DNA of 15,242 nt. Source: Bacteroidales bacterium UBA2198 (GTDB lineage: Bacteria > Bacteroidota > Bacteroidia > Bacteroidales > VadinHA17). The DNA lies in NCBI GenBank assembly GCA_002328625.1, contig DCVC01000310.1:208-15449 (forward strand), given 5' to 3'. Under the pieces are notes generated by a model. The model worked only from the letters and a program-made list of their open reading frames with translations, had not been told where the DNA came from and did no database searches. This document shows, piece by piece, positions 7,468 through 15,196 of this stretch (position 1 is its first letter; every line of letters starts with the position of its first letter). The position numbers and the translations under genes are program-made.

Positions 7468-8444
7468 TGCAGAAAGTAATAGAATCATCGGGTGTCTGCA
7501 AACGATTCGGAGATATTGAAGCTCTGAAAAATATTTCATTTTCTGTGAATAAGTCGGAAACCTTCGGATTTATAGGCCCCGACGGTTCCGGCAAAACAAC
7601 CCTGTTCAGGATTATCACGACCCTCATGCTTCCGGATCAGGGTGAAATGAAAGTTCTGGGCCTGGATTGTATAACAGGATTCAGGGAACTGAGAAAGAAA
7701 ATAGGATATATGCCGGGCCGTTTCAGTCTTTACCAGGATCTGACAGTTGAAGAGAACCTGAATTTTTATGCAACGGTTTTCGGTACCACTGTAAAACAGA
7801 ACTATGATCTTATTTCGGATATTTTTTCACACATAGAACCTTTCAGGAAAAGAGTAGCCGGAAAGCTGTCGGGAGGCATGAAACAGAAACTGGCTCTCTC
7901 CTGCGCACTGATACATAAACCCGCCCTGCTTGTGCTTGATGAGCCTACCACAGGAGTGGATGCCGTATCAAGACAGGAATTCTGGGAAATGCTCAGAAAG
8001 CTCAAACAGCATGAAATAACTATTATAGTATCCACTCCATACATGGATGAAGCTATCCGCTGCGACAGAGTTGCTCTGATACAGAACGGGAATATTCTAT
8101 TGACAGATCAACCTCAGAAAATCAGAAGCGGATTTACCGGAAAGCTGTTCAGGGTCCGGGCTGCAGGGAAATACAAATTACTTAAAGCTTTAAGAAAATA
8201 TAATGGGACAAACACTGCATACCTCTTCGGTGATTCAATTCATCTTACCCTTAAGAATGACAGACTTGATGAATCAATTTATGATTTTCTGAAAACCGAA
8301 AATATTGAAGGAATTGAAATATCTGAATCGGAGGCCGGAATTGAGGACAGGTTCCTGGAGCTGATGGAAAAACCAGCCCTTGATGCAGCTTTCGAGGGCA
8401 AGGGTTCAACGGCGCAGGGCTATAATGGCACACAGGTAATTTAG
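7467..8444 (+). CDS. ABC transporter ATP-binding protein, first of a pair (degenerate Q- and H-loops)
   Basis: A 325-residue cytoplasmic ATPase of the drug/ABC-2 exporter group, corresponding to the N-terminal half of E. coli YbhF. Visible motifs are Walker A GPDGSGKTT (37-45), signature LSGGMKQ (134-140), Walker B ending LDEPTTGVD (Asp158, Glu159) and an EFWEM helix after the D-loop. Two catalytic-site positions are altered. The Q-loop reads YMPGRFSLY, with Gly84 where Gln is usual (compare YMCQKFSLY in the next gene). The switch reads STPYMDEA, with Pro191 in place of His. The C-terminal 100 residues form the usual extra domain of this group. The last 11 codons overlap an octamer repeat. 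The gene starts 12 bp after the adaptor, in a palindrome. It should pair with the next ATPase, probably contributing mainly LSGG to the active site. Confidence 0.93.
   Translation: MQKVIESSGVCKRFGDIEALKNISFSVNKSETFGFIGPDGSGKTTLFRIITTLMLPDQGEMKVLGLDCITGFRELRKKIGYMPGRFSLYQDLTVEENLNFYATVFGTTVKQNYDLISDIFSHIEPFRKRVAGKLSGGMKQKLALSCALIHKPALLVLDEPTTGVDAVSRQEFWEMLRKLKQHEITIIVSTPYMDEAIRCDRVALIQNGNILLTDQPQKIRSGFTGKLFRVRAAGKYKLLKALRKYNGTNTAYLFGDSIHLTLKNDRLDESIYDFLKTENIEGIEISESEAGIEDRFLELMEKPALDAAFEGKGSTAQGYNGTQVI
8411..8440. repeat. Octamer-period repeat at the end of the first ATPase gene
   Basis: The bases fall into eight-base units GGCGCAGG (8411-8418), GCTATAAT (8419-8426), GGCACACA (8427-8434) and the partial unit GGTAAT (8435-8440). 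The units resemble those at 10372-10403 in the same operon. Here they encode the protein's last residues (GAQGYNGTQ then VI), giving a Gly-rich tail of doubtful function. Confidence 0.5.
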
Positions 8445-8480
8445 AATTTTCCCTTTGAAGTGGGATTGGCATACGTAATT

Positions 8481-9254
8481 ATGACAGTTAATACAGTAAT
8501 ATCGGTCCGGAATCTTGTGAAAAAATTCGGAAGCTTCATTGCCAACGATAATCTGAACTTTGAGGTTTATGAAGGGGAGATATTTGGGTTCCTTGGAGCA
8601 AATGGTGCAGGTAAAACAACTGCCTTGCGAATATTGTCGGGATTATCAAAACCAAGCTCAGGTGAAGTTAAGGTAGCCGGATTTGATGCTTCCCGGGAAG
8701 CCGAACAGATCAAAAAGAAAATAGGCTATATGTGCCAGAAGTTTTCCCTGTATGAAGACCTTACCGCAAAAGAGAACATAGTCCTGTATGGTGGAATTTA
8801 CGGTATGAGTTCATCGGCAATAAAGAAAAGAACTGCAGAACTTCTTGAAAGATTGAATTTTGAACAATATCAGAACCGCCTGATATCTGATCTGCCTCTC
8901 GGAGTAAAGCAGAAGCTTGCCTTCTCGGTTGCGGTTCTTCATGAACCTAAAATTGTTTTTCTTGATGAACCAACCGGGGGAGTTGACCCCATAACCCGGC
9001 GTCAGTTCTGGGAAATGATATATGAAACTGCTGACAGAAACATAACAGTTTTTGTTACAACACATTATATGGATGAAGCAGAATATTGCGATCGTATTTC
9101 CATCATGAATGAGGGCAGGATTGAAGCCATTGATACCCCTGCAGAACTGAAAAGAAAATACAACGCTGATTCGGTAGAAGAGGTATTTGTAAAAATAGCA
9201 CGCCCAGCCATCACTCAGAAAGGGGGGTTAGAAACTGCTGTTGAACAATATTAA
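8481..9254 (+). CDS. ABC transporter ATP-binding protein, second of a pair (altered signature motif)
   Basis: A 257-residue ATPase corresponding to the C-terminal half of YbhF. Motifs are Walker A GANGAGKTT (39-47), Q-loop YMCQKFSLY (Gln86), Walker B FLDEPTGGVD (Asp162, Glu163) and switch TTHYMDEAEYCDR (His195), all intact. The signature is not LSGG but LPLGVKQK (Leu138-Lys145), as I recall for the second half of YbhF. Paired with the previous protein, its own ATP site would face an intact LSGG and be the working one. A GTG at 8460 would add seven residues, but the ATG at 8481 fits the usual start just before the first strand (VISVRNLVKKFG). It lies 36 bp after the first ATPase and 5 bp before the first permease, so the three are probably one transcript. 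Confidence 0.94.
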   Translation: MTVNTVISVRNLVKKFGSFIANDNLNFEVYEGEIFGFLGANGAGKTTALRILSGLSKPSSGEVKVAGFDASREAEQIKKKIGYMCQKFSLYEDLTAKENIVLYGGIYGMSSSAIKKRTAELLERLNFEQYQNRLISDLPLGVKQKLAFSVAVLHEPKIVFLDEPTGGVDPITRRQFWEMIYETADRNITVFVTTHYMDEAEYCDRISIMNEGRIEAIDTPAELKRKYNADSVEEVFVKIARPAITQKGGLETAVEQY

Positions 9255-9259
9255 GGCCT

Positions 9260-10369
9260 ATGAAACGATTTCTCGGATTTGTCAGAAAAGAGTTCCTGCA
9301 CATTTTCAGGGATTTCCGGACGCTTATAATACTCTTTGGTATACCGATAGCCGAGATTGTCATATTCGGATACGTGGTAAGTATGGATATCAGGAATGCC
9401 GGTGTGGCTTTCCTGGATCTGTCAAAAGATGAGATAACCCGTAACATTACGGATAAAATATGTTCGTCAGGTTTCTTCAGGAGAGTCGATGACCTTCAGA
9501 GCTTTAGCGACGTGGACAAAGTATTGAAAAGCGGACGGTCAAAAGCAGTTATCATATTCGGTGAGAATTTCGGACACGATCTTATAAGCGAAGGCAATGC
9601 TTCGGTCAGCATTATTACTGACGGATCAGAACCAAATTCAGCCACTCTGATCACCAACTATGCCACAGCCATAATAACAGATTTTAACAGGGAATTTTCA
9701 GGGTTATCCGGAAAAGGTAATCTTTTAGTGCAGCCTGAAGTAAGGATGTTATACAATCCCGGATTAAAGGGTCATTTCATGTTCGTGCCCGGTGTTATAA
9801 CAATAGTACTCATTCTCATTTGTGCACTGATGACCTCGGTAACAATAACAAGAGAAAAGGAGTTCGGAACTATGGAAGTTTTGCTTGTATCTCCTCTCAG
9901 ACCGGTGCAGATCATTTTCGGAAAAGTAATGCCGTATTTCTTTCTTTCGTTCGTTAATGTGATAACAATACTCCTGTTCTCATGGTTCGTATTCAGTCTG
10001 CCTGTAAAGGGAAGTATTGCACTGCTGCTTGCAGAAAGCATGCTTTACATTTTACTCAGCCTGTCATTCGGAATACTGATCTCAACAGTCTCAAAAACCA
10101 TGCAACAGGCCATTTTTATTACATTTATCGGGATGATGCTCCCTACAATACTTCTTTCAGGTTTTATTTTCCCGATTGAAAATATGCCGAAAGGGTATGA
10201 CTGGGTGGCGGCAATATTCCCCCCGAAATATTTTATAGTGATTATCAAGAATATTATGATCAAGGGTACCGGATTCATCTATATCTGGAAGGAAACACTG
10301 ATACTGACGCTCATGACACTGTTTTTTATAGGACTGAGCATCAGAAACTTCAGGATAAGATTGCAATGA
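9260..10369 (+). CDS. ABC-2 type permease, YbhS/YbhR-like (first)
   Basis: A 369-residue inner-membrane subunit that forms half of the exporter's channel. One N-terminal helix (about 21-41) follows a cytoplasmic RKEFLHIFRDFRT segment. A periplasmic domain of about 130 residues comes next, then five helices (about 173-196, 226-246, 253-275, 284-304 and 344-362). Between helices two and three lies the hallmark REKEFGTMEVLLVSPLRP, which is thought to contact the ATPases. SGFIFPIENMP after the fifth helix is also typical. Topology and length match ABC-2 permeases of the YhhJ/YbhS group. It starts 5 bp after the second ATPase. It resembles the next gene closely enough to suggest an old duplication; together they would form a heterodimer. 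The substrate is not evident. Confidence 0.92.
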   Translation: MKRFLGFVRKEFLHIFRDFRTLIILFGIPIAEIVIFGYVVSMDIRNAGVAFLDLSKDEITRNITDKICSSGFFRRVDDLQSFSDVDKVLKSGRSKAVIIFGENFGHDLISEGNASVSIITDGSEPNSATLITNYATAIITDFNREFSGLSGKGNLLVQPEVRMLYNPGLKGHFMFVPGVITIVLILICALMTSVTITREKEFGTMEVLLVSPLRPVQIIFGKVMPYFFLSFVNVITILLFSWFVFSLPVKGSIALLLAESMLYILLSLSFGILISTVSKTMQQAIFITFIGMMLPTILLSGFIFPIENMPKGYDWVAAIFPPKYFIVIIKNIMIKGTGFIYIWKETLILTLMTLFFIGLSIRNFRIRLQ

Positions 10370-10371
10370 GA

Positions 10372-10403
10372 GGCGTAATGGCGCAATGGCGCAGCGGCAC
10401 AAT
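10372..10403. repeat. Four tandem octamers between the two permease genes
   Basis: GGCGTAAT, GGCGCAAT, GGCGCAGC and GGCACAAT run head to tail, each differing by one to three bases from GGCGCAAT. They start two bases after the first permease's stop. The remaining gap to 10442 is not clearly repeated. The GC-rich units stand out from the AT-rich surroundings. No promoter or terminator was recognised in this gap. Confidence 0.7.
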
Positions 10404-10442
10404 GGATAAGAGCACCAGGCACAACGGTATAAAAAGTTGTAT

Positions 10443-11561
10443 ATGAGAACAATATTATATCTGGTCAGGAAGGAGTTCATACAAATATTCCGGAACAAGT
10501 TCATAGCAAGAGCGATATTTGGCGTACCCATTGTTCAGATGCTTCTTCTTGTACCTGCCCTTACATTTGAAATTAAAAATGTAAATCTATGCATCATTGA
10601 CAGGGATATGACATCAGAGTCGCGAACTCTTATTAATCAGCTTGAAGGATCAGCTTTTTTCAGGATAGGTTACAGAACATTTTCTGTTGAAGAAGCTCTG
10701 GATTTACTCCATAAAAATAAATGTGACCTTATTCTTGAAATACCTGACGGATTATCAAAAAATATCGGTAACAGAGCATCGTCAAAGGTAATGGTGTCAG
10801 TGAATGCGATCAATGCGGTAAATGCACAGCTTTCATGGGCATATATGAACGGGATTCTACGGGACTATAATATTAATTTGCTGGCTGAAAATGGCGGCAG
10901 TATGATTGCAGCTCCTGTCCCTCAGATCAATATTACCAACAGATACTGGTACAATGAGCTGCTTAATTATAAATATTACATGTTGCCCGGCATTCTCGGT
11001 ATTCTGGTAACTGCAATCGGCTTCCTGCTTGCCGGATTGAACCTTGTCAGAGAAAAAGAGATTGGCACCATTGAACAGATGAACGTGACACCGGTCAGAA
11101 AACATCATTTCATAATCGCAAAAATGTTTCCCTTCCTGATAATAGGATTGATCGATCTCGCGATAGGTATGTTAATAGGCAAGCTTGCATTCAATATACC
11201 CCTGGAAGGCAGCATCGCACTTTTGTTCCTGGCTTCCTCAATCTTTCTGATTGCAGTATTGGGTCTTGCACTGTTTTTCTCAACTTTCTCATCATCCCAG
11301 CAGCAATTTATGTTCGTGGCATTTTTCTGCATGATCATTTTCATCCTTATGAGCGGAATATTCACTCCTTTTGAAAGTATGCCGGTATGGGCACAGAAGA
11401 TAGATGTGATTAATCCGGTGGTCCACCTGATGAGAATAAACAGGATGGTAATGCTCAAGGGTTCTGCCTTTACTGACATAAGCCGTGAGATATATTCCCT
11501 TACAGTGATCGCAATTGTATTTACGGCACTTGCTGTCATCCGCTACAGAAAGACTGCCTGA
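10443..11561 (+). CDS. ABC-2 type permease, YbhS/YbhR-like (second)
   Basis: A 372-residue partner of the preceding permease with the same plan: cytoplasmic VRKEFIQIFRNKF, helix one (about 22-42), a periplasmic domain to about 175, then helices near 179-201, 227-247, 257-281, 289-309 and 351-367. The loop after helix two reads REKEIGTIEQMNVTPVRK, and SGIFTPFESMPVWAQ follows helix five, both family hallmarks. A TTG at 10437 would add two residues; the ATG at 10443 is preferred because it aligns with the first permease's start. It is separated from that gene by 73 bp containing octamer repeats. It ends the exporter operon and stops 6 bp from the convergent lipoprotein gene, with no visible terminator between them. 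Confidence 0.92.
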   Translation: MRTILYLVRKEFIQIFRNKFIARAIFGVPIVQMLLLVPALTFEIKNVNLCIIDRDMTSESRTLINQLEGSAFFRIGYRTFSVEEALDLLHKNKCDLILEIPDGLSKNIGNRASSKVMVSVNAINAVNAQLSWAYMNGILRDYNINLLAENGGSMIAAPVPQINITNRYWYNELLNYKYYMLPGILGILVTAIGFLLAGLNLVREKEIGTIEQMNVTPVRKHHFIIAKMFPFLIIGLIDLAIGMLIGKLAFNIPLEGSIALLFLASSIFLIAVLGLALFFSTFSSSQQQFMFVAFFCMIIFILMSGIFTPFESMPVWAQKIDVINPVVHLMRINRMVMLKGSAFTDISREIYSLTVIAIVFTALAVIRYRKTA

Positions 11562-11567
11562 AAGACT

Positions 11568-12434
11568 CTATTTGAAGAATATGGTTGCTGTTACCGGCCA
11601 GTGATCGGATACATAAATTCCGTTTTCCTTTCTGATCACAGTGCTGTGATTCAGAACTCTCATTCCATCCCTGACAAATATATAATCGATCCGTCCTGCA
11701 CCCGGTTTATCGGAAAAGCCGTTAAATGTATAAACAGGACCGTCGGGGCTTTGTTCCGATATATTATATGTATCTCTCAACAGTGGAACACTTTCAAAAG
11801 GACCAGTCAGTATTAAATATCCCTCACTGGTTGGAAGCATGTTCAGGTCGCCTGTTATGATAATCGGGAAATTTGAAGCTATGCTGTCGGCTTTTGTAAG
11901 AAGAAGCAGCGAGCTCTTCTTCCTGGCTGAATCAGAATCGTGGGCAAAGTGAGTATTAAAGAAGAAGAAATGTCTGTCTGTTTTTTTATCCGCGAGTTCA
12001 ACCCATGTTACTATTCTCGGTAATCCGGCACCCCATGCCATTGAGCCTGCCACTTCGGGTGTTTCGGAAAGCCAGAAGGTTTTAGTCCTGATCAGTTCAA
12101 ACCTCTCTTTTCTGTAAAAGACAGGATTCATTTCACCGGCTTTGAGTCCGTCGGTTCTGCCGATTGCGACCGATCCGTAATCGTAAAGTGCAGAATCCAG
12201 TACCTGATATTGCTGATAAAGTACCTCCTGCATTCCTATAAGGTCGGGCTTTTCACCTTTGAGAAAATTACAAACTATCGGCACTCTGTTTGGCCATGCA
12301 TTGGCATTGTCGCGCGGATTATCATACCTAATGTTAAAAGTCATTACCTTTACAGCCTCTCTGTCAGAATCACGGGAACAACCCTGCAGGACAAACTGAA
12401 ATATAATAATTAATAAATAAAATATCCTTTTCAT
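11568..12434 (-). CDS. Endonuclease/exonuclease/phosphatase family lipoprotein
   Basis: A 288-residue metal-dependent phosphodiesterase-fold protein. A lipoprotein signal ends VLQGC (Cys19), so it acts outside the cytoplasm. The conserved blocks of the family are all present: TFNIRYDN (Asn34), GMQEV (Glu70), FNTHFAH (Asn160, His162), TGDLNMLP (Asp196, Asn198), RIDYIFV (Asp250) and SDHWPV (Asp277, His278). An active Mg-dependent hydrolase is therefore expected. Substrates in this superfamily range from DNA to phosphoinositides and sphingomyelin, and nothing here decides between them. Secreted Bacteroidota members are common and mostly uncharacterised. It is divergent from mutL and convergent with the exporter operon. 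A candidate -7 box lies 18 bp upstream of the ATG. Confidence 0.93.
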   Translation of the reverse strand: MKRIFYLLIIIFQFVLQGCSRDSDREAVKVMTFNIRYDNPRDNANAWPNRVPIVCNFLKGEKPDLIGMQEVLYQQYQVLDSALYDYGSVAIGRTDGLKAGEMNPVFYRKERFELIRTKTFWLSETPEVAGSMAWGAGLPRIVTWVELADKKTDRHFFFFNTHFAHDSDSARKKSSLLLLTKADSIASNFPIIITGDLNMLPTSEGYLILTGPFESVPLLRDTYNISEQSPDGPVYTFNGFSDKPGAGRIDYIFVRDGMRVLNHSTVIRKENGIYVSDHWPVTATIFFK

Positions 12435-12451
12435 CTCTTCACAATTTTATC

Positions 12452-12459
12452 CAAAGATA
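12452..12459 (-). promoter_or_regulatory. Candidate -7 element of the lipoprotein hydrolase gene
   Basis: On the minus strand this reads TATCTTTG, an exact match to TAnnTTTG. Transcription starting about 7 bases downstream would give a leader of roughly 11 bases before the ATG ending at 12434. No good TTTG is seen 19-21 bases upstream, so confidence is moderate. Confidence 0.4.
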
Positions 12460-12529
12460 ATGAACCCTGAAGAAATATCTGGTTTTTACTTCATAAATGG
12501 TATCCTTAATTTCCTTCTGCAATTATTCC

Positions 12530-12537
12530 TATATTTG
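12530..12537 (+). promoter_or_regulatory. Candidate -7 element of mutL
   Basis: TATATTTG matches TAnnTTTG exactly, with a predicted start near 12544 and the mutL ATG at 12558. The upstream box is poor: only CTTA is seen at the right distance (12505-12508). With the minus-strand box at 12452-12459 it would make this 123-base gap a divergent promoter region. Confidence 0.4.
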
Positions 12538-12557
12538 TTACTCAAGATTTAGTTTCA

Positions 12558-14366
12558 ATGCCTGATATTATCAAGTTACTGCCTGATTCGGTTGCGAATC
12601 AGATCGCTGCCGGTGAGGTAATCCAGAGGCCTGCATCAGTTGTAAAAGAACTTATGGAAAATGCCGTGGATGCCGGTGCAGTTAATATCAATGTGATCAT
12701 TAAGGATTCGGGTAAAACACTTATAAGGGTAACGGATGATGGAAGTGGCATGTCGGAGACTGATGCGAGACTGGCTTTTGAACGTCATGCCACTTCTAAG
12801 ATATCATCTGCAAATGATCTCTTTGCAATAAAAACAAAAGGCTTCCGCGGAGAAGCTCTTGCATCAATTGCGGCAGTGGCAATGGTCGAACTTAAAACCA
12901 GGAAACACGAAAACGAAACCGGAACTATCATCATAATAAACGGATCAAAGGTTGAAAAGCAGGAACCCTGCAGCTGTCCCAAAGGCTCCAGTTTTTGCGT
13001 AAGAAACCTTTTCTATAATATCCCTGTCAGAAGAAAATTCCTGAAATCCGACAATGCTGAAATGAGACATATAATTGTTGAATTTCAGAAAGTCGTGCTG
13101 GCTCATCCTGCAATAAGGTTTTCACTTCAACATAACGACAGTGAATTATATAATCTTTTGGCCGGCAACTACAGGCAAAGGATCGTTGGTGTTTTCGGGA
13201 AACAGATCAACCAGGAGCTTGTAACTGTTGAAACCAATACCACACTTGTATCAATAAAAGGGTACACGGGTAAACCTGAAAGCGCCCGGCGAAAATCAGG
13301 AGAACAGTTCTTTTTCGTAAATAACCGCTTCATGAAACATCCTTATTTTCATAAGGCTGTAGCTGAAGCTTTTCAGAATATACTGCCCGCGGAAACTATA
13401 CCCACATATTTCATTTACATGGAAACTGATCCCGGGTCGATCGATATAAACATCCATCCGACAAAAACCGAAATTAAATTTGAAGATGAACGTGCTATCT
13501 GGCAGATACTTATGGCATCGGTTCGTGAAGCACTCGGCAGATTCAATATTGCACCCTCACTCGATTTCGATAATGAAGTATTAATTGATATACCAGTCAG
13601 AAGCCCATCGGATATCATGCCCGAACCACCCGGAATAGAGATTGACCCGGTCTTCAATCCGTTCGACAGGGATGAACCGTCCTTAAGAAGACCCGACATA
13701 ATTGAAAAATTTGAAAGGGAGAATGCAGCAAACTGGGAAAAGCTCTATACAACTCTTGAAAAGGAAAATGAAAATCCTGAATTATCGGGGAAATTCGGAG
13801 ATACGGAAAGAAAATTCTTCCAGATAAAGGGTAAATATATAGTGTGTCCGGTTAAATCGGGACTGATGTTCATTGATCAGAAAAGAGCTCATGAAAGAAT
13901 ACTTTCCGAAAAATTTTTCGAATGTCTGAGTTCTCATAAGCCGGTCAGCCAGATTGAGTTGTTCCCTGTTGTGATTGAAGTTAATAGTGCAGATTATGAT
14001 ATTCTAAGGGAGATTGAGCCGGATCTGAAATACATTGGTTTTACAATTGAATTCAGGGAAAAGAATAAGATATGCATTAAGGGATGTCCTTCACATGCAA
14101 CCTCATCTGATCCGAAAGAGATGCTTGATATTCTTATTGAAGAATATAAAGCCTCTTCGAAAGAAGCATCGGCCGGAGTAAAGGAAAAACTTGCAGTTGC
14201 CATGGCGGGAGCATCAGCAATTCCTTATGGGAAAGTATTGATTCAGAGTGAAATGGAAAATCTGTTCGACAATTTGTTCGCCTGTTCCGTCCCGAATTAT
14301 TCCCCGAAAGGCAAACCCGTCATAAACATCATTACAATTGAAGATCTAGATAAGAAATTCAGATAG
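12558..14366 (+). CDS. mutL: DNA mismatch repair protein MutL
   Basis: A 602-residue mismatch-repair ATPase that links MutS recognition to downstream excision. The N-terminal GHKL ATPase is clear: QIAAGEVIQRP (15-25), ENAVDAG with Asn35, TDDGSGM (59-65), FERHATSKI and TKGFRGEALASI (about 92-103). The transducer domain follows, with FFFVNNRFM and DINIHPTKTEI. An acidic Pro-rich linker (about 345-420) leads to the C-terminal dimerisation domain. There the endonuclease motif DQHA(X)2E(X)4E appears as DQKRAHERILSE (440-451): Asp, Gln and both Glu are kept, but His is Lys442. The CPHGRP motif appears as SPKGKP (582-587). The expected metal ligands are thus replaced, so nicking activity is doubtful. 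It is followed after 86 bp by a rhomboid gene with its own promoter. Confidence 0.97.
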   Translation: MPDIIKLLPDSVANQIAAGEVIQRPASVVKELMENAVDAGAVNINVIIKDSGKTLIRVTDDGSGMSETDARLAFERHATSKISSANDLFAIKTKGFRGEALASIAAVAMVELKTRKHENETGTIIIINGSKVEKQEPCSCPKGSSFCVRNLFYNIPVRRKFLKSDNAEMRHIIVEFQKVVLAHPAIRFSLQHNDSELYNLLAGNYRQRIVGVFGKQINQELVTVETNTTLVSIKGYTGKPESARRKSGEQFFFVNNRFMKHPYFHKAVAEAFQNILPAETIPTYFIYMETDPGSIDINIHPTKTEIKFEDERAIWQILMASVREALGRFNIAPSLDFDNEVLIDIPVRSPSDIMPEPPGIEIDPVFNPFDRDEPSLRRPDIIEKFERENAANWEKLYTTLEKENENPELSGKFGDTERKFFQIKGKYIVCPVKSGLMFIDQKRAHERILSEKFFECLSSHKPVSQIELFPVVIEVNSADYDILREIEPDLKYIGFTIEFREKNKICIKGCPSHATSSDPKEMLDILIEEYKASSKEASAGVKEKLAVAMAGASAIPYGKVLIQSEMENLFDNLFACSVPNYSPKGKPVINIITIEDLDKKFR

Positions 14367-14377
14367 TATGCCCGCAA

Positions 14378-14409
14378 TTTGCCTGATTAATTCAGAAACA
14401 TTAGCTTTG
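14378..14409 (+). promoter_or_regulatory. Strong Bacteroidota-type promoter for the rhomboid genes
   Basis: TTTG (14378-14381), exactly 20 bases, then TAGCTTTG (14402-14409) is a full match to TTTG, 19-21 bases, TAnnTTTG. Transcription would start near 14416, giving a leader of about 37 bases before the ATG at 14453. The match lies in the only gap between mutL and the rhomboid gene and is the best promoter in the window. Confidence 0.65.
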
Positions 14410-14452
14410 AGCCGGCAGTTGTGGCCCTGAAACAAGTTTAAAAACCCAGTAA

Positions 14453-15196
14453 ATGAACGGATACGGCAGAGGATTTCTTTCATTACCCCCGGTTGTCAAG
14501 AACCTGATAATGATAAATGTTATTATGCTTCTGGCTCAAATGGTAGTAGGCAACACCCTGGGATATAATCTTAACGGTCTGTTCGGTTTATATTTCCCGA
14601 AATCAGAAAGCTTTAAACCCCTGCAGATACTGACTCACATGTTTATGCATGCCGGTTTCTGGCATCTCTTTTTCAATATGTACGCACTTTTTATTTTCGG
14701 CCAGGTTCTTGAAAATGTCTGGGGTCCGAAAAGATTTCTTACTTATTACCTGGTTTGCGGATTAGGTGCTGCCCTGGTGCATGAGACCGTGATTGCCATG
14801 GAATATAACAGCCTTATCAAACAACTCACTCCTGAACAGATTAAGACAGTTATCAATGATGGTGCAGCTCTTCTGGCCAGAAACAGGGGATTTACCGATA
14901 CATCAATGCAGGAACTGCAGTTATTACTTAATACACCCACGGTAGGAGCTTCAGGAGCAGTCTTCGGAATACTTCTTGCATTCGGTGTACTTTTTCCCAA
15001 TACCCAGCTGATGCTCCTGTTCCCCCCGATACCAGTCAAAGCCAAGTATTTTGTTCTGGCTTATGGAGGAATAGAACTCTATCTGGCCTTCACCCAACCC
15101 GGCAGTAATATTGCCCATGCAGCACATCTTGGCGGAATGCTGTTCGGATATATCCTCATCAGATACTGGAGGAAAACAACTAAGACATTGTACTGA
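14453..15196 (+). CDS. Rhomboid family intramembrane serine protease
   Basis: A 247-residue inner-membrane protease that cuts substrates within or near their membrane helices. It has the bacterial six-helix core: a first helix near 16-33, then THMFMHAGFWHLFFNMYALFIFG with the oxyanion-region His71 and Asn75, the nucleophile in GASGAVFG (Ser167), and the catalytic His225 in AAHLGGMLFG. All catalytic residues are present, so activity is expected. A hydrophilic insertion of about 45 residues (115-160) sits between the third and fourth helices, longer than in E. coli GlpG. It has its own promoter after mutL, and its TGA overlaps the next ATG by one base (ATGA arrangement reversed as TGATG), implying translational coupling. 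The natural substrate is unknown. Confidence 0.94.
   Translation: MNGYGRGFLSLPPVVKNLIMINVIMLLAQMVVGNTLGYNLNGLFGLYFPKSESFKPLQILTHMFMHAGFWHLFFNMYALFIFGQVLENVWGPKRFLTYYLVCGLGAALVHETVIAMEYNSLIKQLTPEQIKTVINDGAALLARNRGFTDTSMQELQLLLNTPTVGASGAVFGILLAFGVLFPNTQLMLLFPPIPVKAKYFVLAYGGIELYLAFTQPGSNIAHAAHLGGMLFGYILIRYWRKTTKTLY

Noticed and set aside
8460..8480. GTG start at 8460 for the second ATPase
   Set aside because: The seven extra residues do not belong to the fold; the ATG at 8481 gives the usual short lead before the first beta strand.
6551..9251. TTGAACAATAT occurring at 6551, 8870 and 9241
   Set aside because: At 8870 and 9241 it encodes Glu-Gln-Tyr within ATPase coding sequence, so the recurrence is explained by common codons and needs no shared regulatory role.
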